Part shown: positions 7,465-19,433 of the stretch, one piece after another | Layout: every line of letters begins with the position of its first letter | Numbering within the stretch: the first letter of the stretch is position 1 | Source: Pararhodobacter sp. SW119 | GTDB taxonomy: Bacteria; Pseudomonadota; Alphaproteobacteria; Rhodobacterales; Rhodobacteraceae | Assembly (NCBI RefSeq): GCF_017811755.1 | Contig: NZ_JADDJF010000029.1 | Span: 1-40,433 of the forward strand | DNA length: 40,433 nt | Direction: 5' to 3' | Translations under genes and position numbers: made by a program | Notes under the pieces: generated by a model | Told to the model about the DNA's origin: nothing | Databases searched by the model: none | What the model saw: the letters and a program-made list of their open reading frames with translations, nothing else

Positions 7465-7920
7465 ATGTCCAAGGCGATGAGCGAGCGCGAGATCGAGGAT
7501 GTGCTGGATTCCGTGCGTCGGCTTGTCGCGCAGGAGGAACGCCGCAGCCGCGTGCCGCCGCTGGTCCTGACGCCGCAGATGCGCATCGAGGCCGAGGGGG
7601 ATGTGCCCGCCGACGCCTCGGCGCGCGCGCCCGACATCACAGACGCGTCTGAACCGGAGCCGACGCCCGACGCCCCGCCCGCCGGCGCGCAGGCCGAGCC
7701 CGACGAACTCGCCGACGCGCCGCCCGAAAACCTGCCGCAGACCGGCCACGCCGGGCAGACGCTGCTGATGACGCTGGACGATGCCGCGATGCAGGAAATG
7801 GTCGCGCAGATCGTCCGCGACGAGTTGCAGGGCAAGCTGGGCGAGCGGATCACGCTGGCCGTCCGCAAGCTGGTCCGCAACGAGATCGCCCGCGCCATGG
7901 ACGAGCAGCGCCGCAAGTGA
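7465..7920 (+). CDS. Conserved hypothetical acidic protein (DUF2497/PopZ-like layout)
   Basis: The protein has 151 residues and a three-part layout: a short N-terminal helix (SEREIEDVLDSVRRLVAQEE), a Pro/Ala/Asp/Glu-rich disordered middle (about 45-100), and a C-terminal helical block (MVAQIVRDELQGKLGERITL, then VRKLVRNEIARAM). A short N-terminal helix, an acidic Pro-rich linker and a C-terminal oligomerisation block are also the layout of PopZ-type DUF2497 proteins, and this is the nearest analogy. Whether it is polar-localised is not known. GGAG lies six bases before the ATG at 7465; an upstream GTG at 7453 is less likely. It diverges from the moxR-like gene. Confidence 0.65.
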   Translation: MSKAMSEREIEDVLDSVRRLVAQEERRSRVPPLVLTPQMRIEAEGDVPADASARAPDITDASEPEPTPDAPPAGAQAEPDELADAPPENLPQTGHAGQTLLMTLDDAAMQEMVAQIVRDELQGKLGERITLAVRKLVRNEIARAMDEQRRK

Positions 7921-8075
7921 GCGCCGGCGCGGCCGGCGTTCTTGTCCGGTGTTGACGGACGGGTGCGCCGCCCCGGTGCTTCCCGCCTCGTCGAAGCCGG
8001 CACCGCCGATCGCCGCCTTGCCTGCGGATGCGGGACGGGGTTTCATCCCAACCCTGCCGTCATGAGGGACCCGAC

Positions 8076-8591
8076 ATGCCCGACAAGGACTACACGCTGC
8101 GCATGGCCAGATATAACCTCTGGCAGAATGAAAACCTGCTGGCGGCGGCCGATGGCCTGCCGGCCGCCGAGCGTCAAAAGGATCGCGGGGCGTTCTTCGG
8201 CTCGATCCAGAAAACGCTGTCTCATGTCCTTTGGGGCGACATGCTCTGGATGAGCCGGTTCGCGGGCACGCCGGCGCCGGCAGCGGGCGGGGCGCAATCG
8301 ACCGAGTTGGCTCGGGCATGGGACGAATTTATGGCCGAGCGAAAGGGCTTCGATCAGCGAATCCTGGCCTGGGCGCATGACGTCCCACCGGACTGGTTCG
8401 ACGGCGATCTGAGCTGGTATTCGGGCATGCTGGGCCGCGAATTGACGGGCCCGCGCAAAATGCTGGTCGTGCATTTCTTCAACCATCAGACCCATCATCG
8501 CGGGCAGGTCCATGCCATGCTGACGGCGGCCGGGGCGCGGCCCGACGACACCGACCTGCTGTTCATGCCCGAGCGGTATCTTGACCTCTAG
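8076..8591 (+). CDS. DinB-family (DinB/YfiT-like) protein
   Basis: This is a four-helix-bundle protein of the DinB superfamily. Members bind a divalent metal, and some act as thiol-dependent transferases or hydrolases. The 171-residue product has the usual histidine triad: H50 in KTLSHVLWGD and the pair H137/H141 in HFFNHQTHHRGQVH. The N-terminal MARYNLWQNENLL is also typical. The substrate is unknown. The ATG at 8076 fits the family start; upstream in-frame codons would add an unrelated extension. It converges with the gamma-glutamylcyclotransferase gene, with 8 bp between stop codons. Confidence 0.85.
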   Translation: MPDKDYTLRMARYNLWQNENLLAAADGLPAAERQKDRGAFFGSIQKTLSHVLWGDMLWMSRFAGTPAPAAGGAQSTELARAWDEFMAERKGFDQRILAWAHDVPPDWFDGDLSWYSGMLGRELTGPRKMLVVHFFNHQTHHRGQVHAMLTAAGARPDDTDLLFMPERYLDL

Positions 8592-8599
8592 CGGGGCGA

Positions 8600-9178
8600 T
8601 CAGCCCAGAATCGTGACCCCCAGGCGCGCCATTTCGGCATCGACCATCACGGTTTCCGCGGCGCTGAGGCGCTGCGCGCGCGGATAAAGCGGCGCGGCGC
8701 GGTCGTTGCGCACCGGCGTGTCCCAGCCGTCGGTCGTGTCCATGAAGCGGCGCACGCCGTCCAGGCCGAATTCCAGCAGGTAGCCCTGCAGCACCACGTC
8801 GACATAGGACAGTAGGATCGCGCCCTCGGGCGCGACCTCGGCCTGCGCGGGCACGGCGTAGATCTGCGTCTCGATCCCGGTGATCGCCTCGACGCTCAGC
8901 CCGTCGGTCAGGGCCAAGCGGTCGTAGCCTTCCTCGCGCGCATCCAGCGCGATCCAGTCGGCGCCGGGGACCGCGGCGATCAGGCCCTCGATCTCGGACC
9001 TGGGGCAGGGGACGGCGGTCAGGAACGGCCCGTCGCGCAGCGCCGTGTGCCGCCAGGCGCGCCGCCAGCCCTTCAGCCGGGCGCGATGGGCCGGCGCGTA
9101 GGCATGCGTGGCGCGATTCACCAGGCTGCCGTAGCCGAAGAAATATGGATCGCGGGTCATCGGGTCACCATCGCTCAT
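8600..9178 (-). CDS. Gamma-glutamylcyclotransferase-family protein
   Basis: This is a small cytoplasmic protein of the GGCT-like fold, whose members convert gamma-glutamyl amines or gamma-glutamyl amino acids (including glutathione in the ChaC branch) to 5-oxoproline. The signature YFFGYGSLVNRATH sits near the N-terminus and lines the substrate pocket. A glutamate-containing segment (ALDAREEGYDRLAL) matches the position of the catalytic acid in relatives. With the ATG at 9178 the product has 192 residues, and AAGGA lies four to five bases before it; a second in-frame ATG at 9160 is possible. The frame is open further upstream but runs antisense through the riboswitch, so that extension is rejected. 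Confidence 0.82.
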   Translation of the reverse strand: MSDGDPMTRDPYFFGYGSLVNRATHAYAPAHRARLKGWRRAWRHTALRDGPFLTAVPCPRSEIEGLIAAVPGADWIALDAREEGYDRLALTDGLSVEAITGIETQIYAVPAQAEVAPEGAILLSYVDVVLQGYLLEFGLDGVRRFMDTTDGWDTPVRNDRAAPLYPRAQRLSAAETVMVDAEMARLGVTILG

Positions 9179-9261
9179 GGTGTCCTTCTGCCGCAGGCCC
9201 GCCCGGCGTGCAAGGTCACGCGCCCCCTTGTCTGGGGCCAAGGCGCGCGCTATCCCTGAAG

Positions 9262-9452
9262 CGTCGGATACGGGAGAATCCGGTGGGCCACACCCGCCGG
9301 TGCCGAAGGAGCAACCGCCCCGGTAAACTCTCAGGCCCAGGGACCGTTCCGGCAAAGGACTCTGGAGAGTGGCGCAGCCGCGCCCGCCGAAGGGATAACG
9401 ATCTCAGGCGCCCGGACGGGCAGGGACAGAGGGGGCACCAGGGGGCGCGGGC
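9262..9452 (+). promoter_or_regulatory. Tandem glycine riboswitch
   Basis: Two glycine aptamers stand head to tail before gcvT. The first carries CGGGAGAATCC, GCCGAAGGAGCAA and ACTCTCAGGC. The second carries TCTGGAGAGTGGCG, GCCGAAGGGATAACGA and TCTCAGGCGCC. These are the conserved core blocks of the class, and the order and spacing fit a cooperative tandem pair joined by a short linker near 9350. In known cases glycine binding raises expression of the glycine cleavage genes downstream. Outer limits are approximate. A G-rich stretch (about 9431-9450) follows, where an expression platform would be expected. Confidence 0.93.
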
Positions 9453-9507
9453 GCGCCCGGTCAAGGGTGCCGGCGCAGGCCCGAAAGGATGAAGGAGACA
9501 GGCGGCG

Positions 9508-10614
9508 ATGACCGACCTGAAGCGGACATGCCTTCACGGGCTGCACCTGTCGCTGGGGGCCAAGATGGTGCCCTTCGCCGGCTACGAGATGCCCGTGCAA
9601 TACCCGATGGGCGTGATGGGCGAGCATCAGCACACCCGCGCGCAGGCGGGGCTGTTCGACGTCAGCCACATGGGCCAGATCATCCTGGGCGCGCGCGGCG
9701 CGCCCGAGGCGCTGGAGACGCTGGTGCCGGTCGATGTGCTGGGCCTGGCGGAGGGGCGGCAGCGATACGCGCTTTTCACCAATGACGCGGGCGGCATCCT
9801 CGACGACCTGATGATCGCCAATCGCGGCGATCACCTGTTCCTGGTGGTCAACGCCGCCTGCAAGGCCGCCGACACCGAACACCTGATGGCGCATGTGCCG
9901 GGGGTGGAGCCGGTGACCGACCGCGCGCTCCTGGCGCTGCAGGGCCCGGCGGCCGAGGCGGCGCTGGCCCGGCTGGTGCCGCGCGTGTCCGAGATGCGCT
10001 TCATGGATGTCGGCACCCATGTCTGGACCGATGTCGAGCTGTGGATCTCGCGCTCGGGCTACACCGGCGAGGACGGGTTCGAGATTTCGATCCCCGAGGA
10101 GCGGGCCGAGACTTTCGCCCGCGCGCTGCTCGACATGGACGAGGTAGCGCCGATCGGCCTGGGCGCGCGCGATTCGCTGCGGCTGGAGGCCGGGCTGTGC
10201 CTTTATGGCCACGACATCGACACCACCACCACGCCGGTCGAGGCCGGGCTGAACTGGGCCATCCAGAAGGTCCGTCGCAAGGGCGGCGACCGCGAGGGCG
10301 GGTTCCCGGGGGCGGACCGCATCCTGTCCGAACTGGTCGGCGGCGCCGCGCGCCGCCGCGTCGGCCTGCGCCCCGAGGGCCGCGCGCCGATGCGCGAGGG
10401 CACCGCGCTTTTCGCCGCCGAGGATGCCGCCGAGCCGGTCGGCGCCGTCACCTCGGGCGGGTTTGGCCCTTCGGTCGGGGCGCCCATCGCAATGGGCTAT
10501 GTCCCCCCCGGACAAGCCGCCCCCGACACGCTGCTTTTCGGCGAGGTGCGCGGCAAGCGCCTGCCGGCGCGCGTCACGCCGCTTCCGTTCCAACCCACCA
10601 CCTACCGCAAATGA
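9508..10614 (+). CDS. gcvT: Aminomethyltransferase, glycine cleavage T-protein
   Basis: The T-protein takes the aminomethyl group from lipoyl-H-protein, releases ammonia and passes the methylene to tetrahydrofolate, giving 5,10-methylene-THF. The 368-residue product has the expected blocks: LHLSLGAKMVPFAGYEMPVQY, GLFDVSHMGQI, NDAGGILDDL (folate-side Asp), ALQGPAAE, SRSGYTGEDGFEI, GLGARDSLRLEAGLCLYGHD and a C-terminal barrel ending PFQPTTYRK. A GGAG about 12 bases before the ATG at 9508 serves as ribosome-binding site. It is the first gene of gcvT-gcvH-gcvP, under the glycine riboswitch, with gcvH starting at its stop. Confidence 0.96.
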   Translation: MTDLKRTCLHGLHLSLGAKMVPFAGYEMPVQYPMGVMGEHQHTRAQAGLFDVSHMGQIILGARGAPEALETLVPVDVLGLAEGRQRYALFTNDAGGILDDLMIANRGDHLFLVVNAACKAADTEHLMAHVPGVEPVTDRALLALQGPAAEAALARLVPRVSEMRFMDVGTHVWTDVELWISRSGYTGEDGFEISIPEERAETFARALLDMDEVAPIGLGARDSLRLEAGLCLYGHDIDTTTTPVEAGLNWAIQKVRRKGGDREGGFPGADRILSELVGGAARRRVGLRPEGRAPMREGTALFAAEDAAEPVGAVTSGGFGPSVGAPIAMGYVPPGQAAPDTLLFGEVRGKRLPARVTPLPFQPTTYRK

Positions 10615-10622
10615 GGCTTGCG

Positions 10623-10982
10623 ATGAAATTCACCGAAGAACACGAATGGCTGCGCGTCGAGGGCGATCTGGTCGTCGTCGGCATCACCGAACACGCCGCC
10701 GAGCAACTGGGCGATGTCGTCTTCGTCGAACTGCCCGAGGTCGAAGCGCAATTCGCCAAGGGCGACGAGGTCTGCGTGATCGAAAGCGTCAAGGCCGCCT
10801 CTGACATCCTCGCGCCGGTCGAGGGCGAGATCGTCGAGGTCAACGAGGCGCTGTCCGAGAACCCCGGCCTGGTGAACGAGGACGCGCAGGGCGATGCCTG
10901 GTTTTTCAAGATGAAGATCGACGATCTGAGCGTGCTCGACACCTTCATGTCCGAGGACGAGTACAAGGACTTCATCGCCTGA
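10623..10982 (+). CDS. gcvH: Glycine cleavage system H-protein
   Basis: The H-protein is the lipoylated shuttle between the P, T and L proteins. The 119-residue product starts [10 protein letters not shown] and carries the lipoyl attachment lysine K57 in [11 protein letters not shown], followed by [10 protein letters not shown] and [18 protein letters not shown]. It is full length. An upstream in-frame ATG at 10611 overlaps the gcvT stop (ATGA) and would add four residues; the ATG at 10623 gives the family-standard N-terminus. gcvP follows 25 bp later. The L-protein (dihydrolipoyl dehydrogenase) is not in this window. Confidence 0.96.
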   Translation: MKFTEEHEWLRVEGDLVVVGITEHAAEQLGDVVFVELPEVEAQFAKGDEVCVIESVKAASDILAPVEGEIVEVNEALSENPGLVNEDAQGDAWFFKMKIDDLSVLDTFMSEDEYKDFIA

Positions 10983-11007
10983 GACGCGACGCGCGCAGGA
11001 GCCGCAG

Positions 11008-13878
11008 ATGAGCTACACGCCCACCACCTACGATCCCTACGATTTCGCCAACCGCCGCCACATCGGCCCGTCGCCCGCCGAAATGGCGGCGATGCTGAAG
11101 GCCGTGGGCGCGCCCAGCCTGGAGGCGCTGATCGACGAAACGGTGCCGCCCGCGATCCGGCAGGAAAAGCCGCTGACCTGGGCGCCGCTGTCCGAGGGCG
11201 CGCTTCTGGAGAAGATGCGCCAGGTCAGCGCGAAGAACGTGGTGATGACCTCGCTCATCGGGCAGGGGTACTACGGCACGATCACGCCGCCGGCGATCCA
11301 GCGCAACATCTTGGAAAACCCCGCTTGGTACACCGCCTACACGCCTTACCAGCCCGAGATCGCGCAGGGCCGGCTGGAGGCGCTGCTGAACTACCAGACG
11401 ATGGTTGCGGACCTGACCGGCCTGCCCATCGCCAATGCCTCGCTTCTGGACGAATCGACCGCTTGCGCCGAGGCGATGGTGATGGCCCAGCGGGTGGCCA
11501 AGTCCAAGGCGCGCGGTTTCTTCGTTGATGAGAACTGCCATCCGCAGAACATCGAGGTGATCAAGACCCGCGCCGCCCCCCTGGGAATCGAGGTGATCGT
11601 CGGCGCGCCCGAAACGCTGGAGCCCGAGGCGGTTTTCGGCGCCATCTTCCAGTATCCGGGCACCTACGGGCATGTGCGGGACTTCACCGGCCAGATCGCC
11701 GCGCTGCACGCGGCCCGGTCGGTGGCGATCATGGCGACCGACTTGCTGGCGCTCTGCATGCTGAAGGAGCCCGGCGCGATGGGCGCCGACATCGCGGTCG
11801 GGTCCAGCCAGCGCTTCGGCGTGCCGCTGGGCTATGGCGGCCCGCACGCGGCCTTCATCTCCTGCCGCGACGACCACAAGCGCTCCATGCCCGGCCGGAT
11901 CGTCGGCGTGTCGATCGATTCGCGTGGCAACCAGGCTTACCGGCTTGCCCTGCAGACGCGCGAGCAGCATATCCGCCGCGAAAAGGCCACCTCGAACGTC
12001 TGCACGGCGCAGGCGCTTCTGGCGGTCATGGCCTCGATGTACGCGGTCTTTCACGGGCCGCAAGGCCTGCGCGCGATCGCCGAGCGCGTGCATTTCATGA
12101 CCGAGCGGCTGTTCCGCGCCCTGCGCGCGGCGGGCGCGAAGGTCGAAACCAAGGCCTTCTTCGACACGATCACCATCGACGTGGGCGTGGGGCAGGCGGG
12201 GATCCTCGCGGCGGCGCGGATGCAGGGGCTGAACTTCCGCAAGGTCGGCGCCACCCATGTCGGCATCGCGCTGGACGAGACGACGGACGAGGCGGTGCTG
12301 GTGCGCGTGCTCAAGGCCTTCGGCATCGACGGCGTGCCACCGCACCGCGTGCGCTTGGGCTTTCCGGCCGATCTGATCCGGCAGTCGGACTACCTGACGC
12401 ATCCGATCTTTCACATGAACCGCGCCGAATCCGAGATGATGCGCTACATGCGCAAGCTGTCGGACCGCGACCTGGCGCTGGACCGGGCGATGATCCCGCT
12501 GGGATCCTGCACGATGAAGCTGAACGCCGCGGCCGAGATGATGCCGATCACCTGGCCCGAATTCTCCAAGCTTCACCCGTTCTGCCCGCCCGACCAGGCG
12601 CAGGGCTACGGCGAGGTGATCGCGGACCTGTCGGCCAAGCTGTGCGAGATCACCGGCTACGACGCGATGTCGATGCAGCCCAATTCCGGCGCGCAGGGCG
12701 AATATGCGGGCCTTCTGACAATCCAGGCCTATCACCGCGCGCGCGGGGAGGGGGAGCGCGACATCTGCCTGATCCCGATGTCGGCGCATGGCACCAACCC
12801 GGCCAGCGCGCAGATGTGCGGCATGAAGGTCGTGGTGGTGAAATCCGCGCCCAACGGCGACATCGACCTCGACGATTTCCGCGACAAGGCCCAGGCCGCG
12901 GGCGACAAGCTGGCCGCCTGCATGATCACCTATCCCAGCACCCACGGCGTTTTCGAGGAGACGGTGCGCGAGGTCTGCCAGATCACCCATGACCACGGCG
13001 GGCAGGTCTATATCGACGGCGCGAACATGAACGCCATGGTCGGCCTCGTGAAACCCGGCGAGATCGGCGGCGACGTGAGCCACCTCAACCTGCACAAGAC
13101 GTTCGCCATCCCGCATGGCGGCGGCGGCCCCGGCATGGGCCCCATCGGCGTGCGCGCGCATCTGGCGCCCTACCTGCCCGGCCACCCCGAGACGGGTGCT
13201 GCCGAGGGGATGGGGCCGCGCAACGAGGGGCAGGCCGGCGCGGTCGCCTCGGCGCCCTACGGCTCGGCCTCGATCCTGCTGATTTCCTGGGCCTATTGCC
13301 TGATGATGGGCGGGTCGGGCCTGACCCAGGCGACGCGCGTCGCGATCCTGAGCGCGAACTACCTCGCGGCACGCCTGTCGGGCGCCTACAAGGTGCTCTT
13401 CATGGGCAACCGGGGGCGGGTCGCGCATGAATGCATCCTCGACACACGGCCCTTCGCCGAGGCGGGCGTGAGCGTCGACGACATAGCCAAGCGTCTGATC
13501 GACAACGGCTTTCACGCCCCGACGATGAGCTGGCCGGTCTCCGGCACGCTGATGGTGGAGCCGACCGAGTCCGAGACCAAGGCTGAGTTGGACCGCTTCA
13601 TCGATGCGATGCTGGCCATCCGCGACGAGATCACCGCAGTCGAGAAGGGCGAGATCTCGGCGGAGGACAGCCCGCTCAGGCACGCGCCGCACACGGTCGA
13701 GGATCTGGTCGCCGACTGGAACCGGAAATACAGCCGCGAATCCGGCTGCTTCCCGCCCGGCGCCTTCCGCGTGGACAAGTACTGGCCCCCCGTGGGCCGC
13801 GTCGACAACGTCCACGGCGACCGCAACCTGATCTGCACCTGCCCGCCGCTGGAGGACTACGCCGAGGCCGCGGAATAG
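11008..13878 (+). CDS. gcvP: Glycine dehydrogenase (decarboxylating), single-chain P-protein
   Basis: The P-protein uses pyridoxal phosphate to decarboxylate glycine and loads the aminomethyl group on lipoyl-H-protein. At 956 residues it is the fused (single-chain) form. The N-terminal half has [34 protein letters not shown] and [14 protein letters not shown]. The C-terminal half has [35 protein letters not shown] and the PLP lysine K697 in [18 protein letters not shown]. The sequence runs intact to the C-terminus. It ends the riboswitch-controlled operon and is followed by a 26-bp GC palindrome. Confidence 0.96.
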   Translation: MSYTPTTYDPYDFANRRHIGPSPAEMAAMLKAVGAPSLEALIDETVPPAIRQEKPLTWAPLSEGALLEKMRQVSAKNVVMTSLIGQGYYGTITPPAIQRNILENPAWYTAYTPYQPEIAQGRLEALLNYQTMVADLTGLPIANASLLDESTACAEAMVMAQRVAKSKARGFFVDENCHPQNIEVIKTRAAPLGIEVIVGAPETLEPEAVFGAIFQYPGTYGHVRDFTGQIAALHAARSVAIMATDLLALCMLKEPGAMGADIAVGSSQRFGVPLGYGGPHAAFISCRDDHKRSMPGRIVGVSIDSRGNQAYRLALQTREQHIRREKATSNVCTAQALLAVMASMYAVFHGPQGLRAIAERVHFMTERLFRALRAAGAKVETKAFFDTITIDVGVGQAGILAAARMQGLNFRKVGATHVGIALDETTDEAVLVRVLKAFGIDGVPPHRVRLGFPADLIRQSDYLTHPIFHMNRAESEMMRYMRKLSDRDLALDRAMIPLGSCTMKLNAAAEMMPITWPEFSKLHPFCPPDQAQGYGEVIADLSAKLCEITGYDAMSMQPNSGAQGEYAGLLTIQAYHRARGEGERDICLIPMSAHGTNPASAQMCGMKVVVVKSAPNGDIDLDDFRDKAQAAGDKLAACMITYPSTHGVFEETVREVCQITHDHGGQVYIDGANMNAMVGLVKPGEIGGDVSHLNLHKTFAIPHGGGGPGMGPIGVRAHLAPYLPGHPETGAAEGMGPRNEGQAGAVASAPYGSASILLISWAYCLMMGGSGLTQATRVAILSANYLAARLSGAYKVLFMGNRGRVAHECILDTRPFAEAGVSVDDIAKRLIDNGFHAPTMSWPVSGTLMVEPTESETKAELDRFIDAMLAIRDEITAVEKGEISAEDSPLRHAPHTVEDLVADWNRKYSRESGCFPPGAFRVDKYWPPVGRVDNVHGDRNLICTCPPLEDYAEAAE

Positions 13879-13919
13879 GGGCGCAGGGGCGCGCTCAAGC
13901 CCCCTGCCAGATGCGCTGT

Positions 13920-13945
13920 CGGTCGCGCCGCGCGCGGCGCGACCG
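13920..13945. terminator. Perfect GC palindrome after gcvP
   Basis: A perfect 26-bp dyad (CGGTCGCGCC, GCGCGC core, GGCGCGACCG) lies 41 bp after the gcvP stop, between convergent genes. There is only a TT after it, no U-run, so it may be a weak or Rho-assisted terminator, or only a 3' stabilising hairpin. Confidence 0.45.
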
Positions 13946-13974
13946 TTGGCGCTGAAATCGCCGGTACACGCCCC

Positions 13975-14484
13975 TTATCGATGGAGCGGAACATGCCGAT
14001 AGACCAGATCGCCCGGATCCTGCGGGCGAGCATGCGCATCCAGCGTGGCACCGAGCCGTTCAGCGAGGCGGATGGAGCGAGAGTTCTCTCGGCCGATGTA
14101 ACTCACCAGCGTGTCCAGTTTGCGTTCCCGAAAGGCCCAGTCGCGCAGCGCGATAGCGGCCTCATATGCGTATCCCTTGCCTTCGGCCTCGCTCTGTAAC
14201 TGCCACCCAAGCTCCGGCTCCGGGAAACGCGGGCCTTGATTGATCTCGATCTGCCCAATGCATTGTTGGGTCGCTCGAAGCTCGATCGACAGGTTGCCGA
14301 CGCCGAAAAGCTGCCAAAGCGCGATCCCATGGCAAAAGGCGCCCCATGCGTATTCGATAGAAAACGGTCCGCCCATGTGCCTGGCACGATCCGACGTCAT
14401 CACCTCCGCGAAACTGGGCCAGTCCGCGAGTATGGGCTCCCGTAGGAGAAGACGTTCGGTCCTGATGATCGGGGCGGTTTTCAT
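13975..14484 (-). CDS. GNAT-family N-acetyltransferase (RimJ/RimL-like)
   Basis: This is a predicted cytoplasmic acetyl-CoA-dependent N-acetyltransferase of 169 residues. It begins MKTAPIIRTERLLLREP, the typical start of the RimJ/RimL-like (Acetyltransf_3) branch. It continues with IGQIEINQGPRFPEPELGWQ and the acetyl-CoA loop region AEGKGYAYEAAIALRDWAF, then RENSRSIRLAERLGA near the end. In most relatives the loop reads Q/R-x-x-G-x-G/A; here it is SEAEGKGYA, which fits. The target is unknown; it could be a ribosomal-protein, antibiotic or small-molecule acetylase. It converges with gcvP. Codon use is somewhat less GC-rich than in gcvP. Confidence 0.85.
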   Translation of the reverse strand: MKTAPIIRTERLLLREPILADWPSFAEVMTSDRARHMGGPFSIEYAWGAFCHGIALWQLFGVGNLSIELRATQQCIGQIEINQGPRFPEPELGWQLQSEAEGKGYAYEAAIALRDWAFRERKLDTLVSYIGRENSRSIRLAERLGATLDAHARPQDPGDLVYRHVPLHR

Positions 14485-14870
14485 GACAACCAAACGCTTC
14501 GGGCGTGCACAGACCAGATTGCCAGCGGGTTCGCATCTTGGCCAGTCGCTATGTCGGCTCCGCCACCTTCGGCGCGCGCCATCCTCTCGCAGATTTTTTG
14601 CGAGTGAGGGGGTTTGAATTCGCTTGCATTGGCCCGGGCCAGGGCGCGATGCCATCCGGCTCGCCCACCGAAAATCCTATAATCGGGTTAGTTTTTCAAA
14701 ATATATATAACGTTCGCAGAGGGTTGCACGATTGCTCGCTGGCGAGCACGCCCCCACTACCCAGCGCAGCCGCGCCAAGGCCGGAAACCGGCGGCCCCGC
14801 GCGCGTCGCGGGCCTTTTCCTTTCGGCCGCGTGTGGTTAAACACCGCTCCGAAGCCAGAGGACCTTACGC
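14485..14870 (+). other. Long leader region upstream of valS
   Basis: This 386-bp gap holds no convincing gene. Seen in order: a hairpin CTCGCA / TGCGAG with a T-rich loop (14586-14604), a TATAAT at 14678-14683, an AT tract TATATATAA (14701-14709), a hairpin TGCTCG / CGAGCA (14732-14747), a hairpin GCCGG-AAA-CCGGC (14780-14792) and a GC hairpin followed by TTTTCCTTT (14793-14824). The last three follow the AT tract closely. They could be a short transcript ending before valS, or a valS leader with attenuation. Confidence 0.4.
14793..14824 (+). terminator. Intrinsic-terminator-like hairpin before valS
   Basis: GGCC-C-CGCG pairs with CGCGGGCC (one-base bulge) and is followed at once by TTTTCCTTT, the layout of a Rho-independent terminator. 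It lies 47 bp before the valS start, where no plus-strand gene ends, so it would stop either a small RNA begun near 14710 or valS transcription itself. A preceding hairpin (14780-14792) overlaps the same GC block and could compete with it. Confidence 0.5.
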
Positions 14871-17783
<2,913 letters not shown>

Positions 17784-17943
17784 AACCGGCCGGTCGCGGC
17801 ACCCGGAAACCCCGGCCGGCGGGGCCCTGACCCCGCGTAAGGCGGGGGGCGAGGCAGGACGCCGCGCGCAGTCAGGGTTTTCACTCGGCCCGCGGCGTCT
17901 ATATACTGCGGGAAAGCGAATCTGATCGCGAGGATTTCTGTTC

Positions 17944-18291
17944 ATGGCGTGGCGCCCCCAGATGACCGAACGCCGGGACGACCCGGGCGACGAAAGTTCG
18001 GTCGCCACCCGGACCAAGACCAAGACGCGCACGCAGCGCCCGCCGCTCTACAAGGTGCTGTTGCTCAATGACGACTACACGCCGATGGAATTCGTCGTGC
18101 ACGTGCTCGAACGATTCTTCGGGATGAGCCATGCGCAGGCGTTCGAGATCATGCTGACCGTGCACAAGCGCGGGCTGGCCGTGGTCGGCGTCTTTTCGTT
18201 CGAAGTGGCAGAAACCAAGGTCGCGCAGGTGATGGATTTCGCCCGCCGCCACCAGCACCCGCTGCAGTGCACGCTGGAAAAAGAGGAGTAG
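17944..18291 (+). CDS. clpS: ATP-dependent Clp protease adaptor ClpS
   Basis: ClpS binds the N-domain of ClpA and delivers N-end-rule substrates to ClpAP. The 115-residue product has a flexible charged N-terminus (about 1-33) and then the core [20 protein letters not shown], in which Asn-Asp-Asp lines the N-degron pocket, and [19 protein letters not shown]. The ATG at 17944 has GAGGA about ten bases upstream; the ATG at 17962 is an alternative. It starts 160 bp after valS, and an RsmC-like methyltransferase gene follows 21 bp later. The ClpA partner is not in the window. Confidence 0.93.
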   Translation: MAWRPQMTERRDDPGDESSVATRTKTKTRTQRPPLYKVLLLNDDYTPMEFVVHVLERFFGMSHAQAFEIMLTVHKRGLAVVGVFSFEVAETKVAQVMDFARRHQHPLQCTLEKEE

Positions 18292-18312
18292 GGCGCGCCC
18301 GCGTCCGCCCCC

Positions 18313-19416
18313 ATGTCCGCCCCCCTGCCAGACCCGGCCCCGCGCGCCCTGCGCCTTTCCCTGGCGTTCGAGGGCGGCCTCGCGCTGCCTGAAACCGGCG
18401 TGATCGCCGTGCTGCATCCCCGCGCCGGCGAGGATATCTCGCCCCTGCCGCAGGACCGCGTGCGCGTGGTGACCCCGCATGCGCCGGACCACGCGGCCTT
18501 TTCAGCGCAGGGCTACGCCTGCACGCGCGATCAAGGCCCCCCCGTCGCCGATACCGTCCCCGACGCTGCTGCCGCCGACCCCGCTGCCGCCGTGCTGGTC
18601 TGCCTGCCGCGCAACCGGGAGGAGGCGCGCGATCTGGTCGCACGGGCCGCGGCGATGGCCGCCCACACCGGTGGGCCAGTGATCCTCGACGGGCAGAAGA
18701 CCGACGGGATCGAGGCGCTGCTGCGCGCCCTCAGGGACCGCGTCGCGCTGTCCGAACCCCTCTCCAAGGGGCACGGCAAGATTGCCTGGTTTGCCGCTAC
18801 CGACGCCGCGGCGCTGGCCGACTGGCGCGCCGCGCAGCGTGCCGTGACAGACGAAAGCGGCCGCCGCTTCGTCACGCAGCCCGGCATATTCTCGTCGGAC
18901 GGGGCCGATCCGGGCTCGGCCCTGCTGCTGGCGTCGCTGCCCGCCGGGCTGAAGGGCCGGGCGGTCGACCTGGGCGCGGGCTGGGGCTGGCTCTCGACCG
19001 GGCTGCTGGCGCAGTCGCCGAAGATCTCCGAGCTGCACCTCGTCGAATCCGACGCCCGCGCGCTGGCCTGCGCGCGGGAAAACGTTGCCGACCCGCGCGC
19101 CGTCTTCCACTGGGCCGACGCGACGCACCCGCTGCCGGGGCTCTCGGCCGATCTGATCGTCTCCAACCCGCCTTTCCACCAGGGCCGCGCCGGCCAGCCG
19201 GGGCTAGGGCAGGCGTTCCTGCGCGCCGCCGCGGCGATGCTGGCGCCGTCCGGGCAGCTCTGGCTGGTCGCCAACCGGCACCTGCCCTACGAGGCGACAC
19301 TGGCGCAGGCCTTCACCACCCACCGCGAGGTCGCGGCCGAAGCGGGCTTCAAGGTCCTGCTGGCCGAACGCCCGCGCCGCGCCACTGCGCCCCAACGCGC
19401 CCGTCGCGCCACCTGA
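18313..19416 (+). CDS. RsmC-like class I SAM-dependent methyltransferase
   Basis: This is a predicted rRNA or tRNA guanine-N2-type methyltransferase with the two-domain layout of RsmC (16S rRNA G1207). A degenerate N-terminal domain (about 1-180) precedes a catalytic MTS domain with the SAM loop AVDLGAGWGWLS (217-228), the acidic turn LHLVESDA, and the N-P-P-F motif VSNPPFHQG (283-291), which is typical of enzymes acting on exocyclic nitrogens. Relatives begin this domain with PGIFS, seen here at 190-194. The exact target base is not certain, so no gene symbol is given. It lies 21 bp after clpS and 17 bp before the SDR gene, so these three are probably co-transcribed. There is no strong ribosome-binding site at the ATG. 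Confidence 0.83.
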   Translation: MSAPLPDPAPRALRLSLAFEGGLALPETGVIAVLHPRAGEDISPLPQDRVRVVTPHAPDHAAFSAQGYACTRDQGPPVADTVPDAAAADPAAAVLVCLPRNREEARDLVARAAAMAAHTGGPVILDGQKTDGIEALLRALRDRVALSEPLSKGHGKIAWFAATDAAALADWRAAQRAVTDESGRRFVTQPGIFSSDGADPGSALLLASLPAGLKGRAVDLGAGWGWLSTGLLAQSPKISELHLVESDARALACARENVADPRAVFHWADATHPLPGLSADLIVSNPPFHQGRAGQPGLGQAFLRAAAAMLAPSGQLWLVANRHLPYEATLAQAFTTHREVAAEAGFKVLLAERPRRATAPQRARRAT

Positions 19417-19433
19417 ACCAAAGGGTTTCCCCC

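Noticed and set aside
10972-13815. 947-residue open frame antisense to gcvP
   Set aside because: It is composed of His/Arg/Gly/Asp/Gln-rich sequence without domains and is the mirror of a strongly GC3-biased real gene.
17784-17943. Terminator after valS
   Set aside because: A weak GC hairpin (CCCCGC / GCGGGG near 17831-17847) exists, but there is no U-run, and clpS follows in the same direction.
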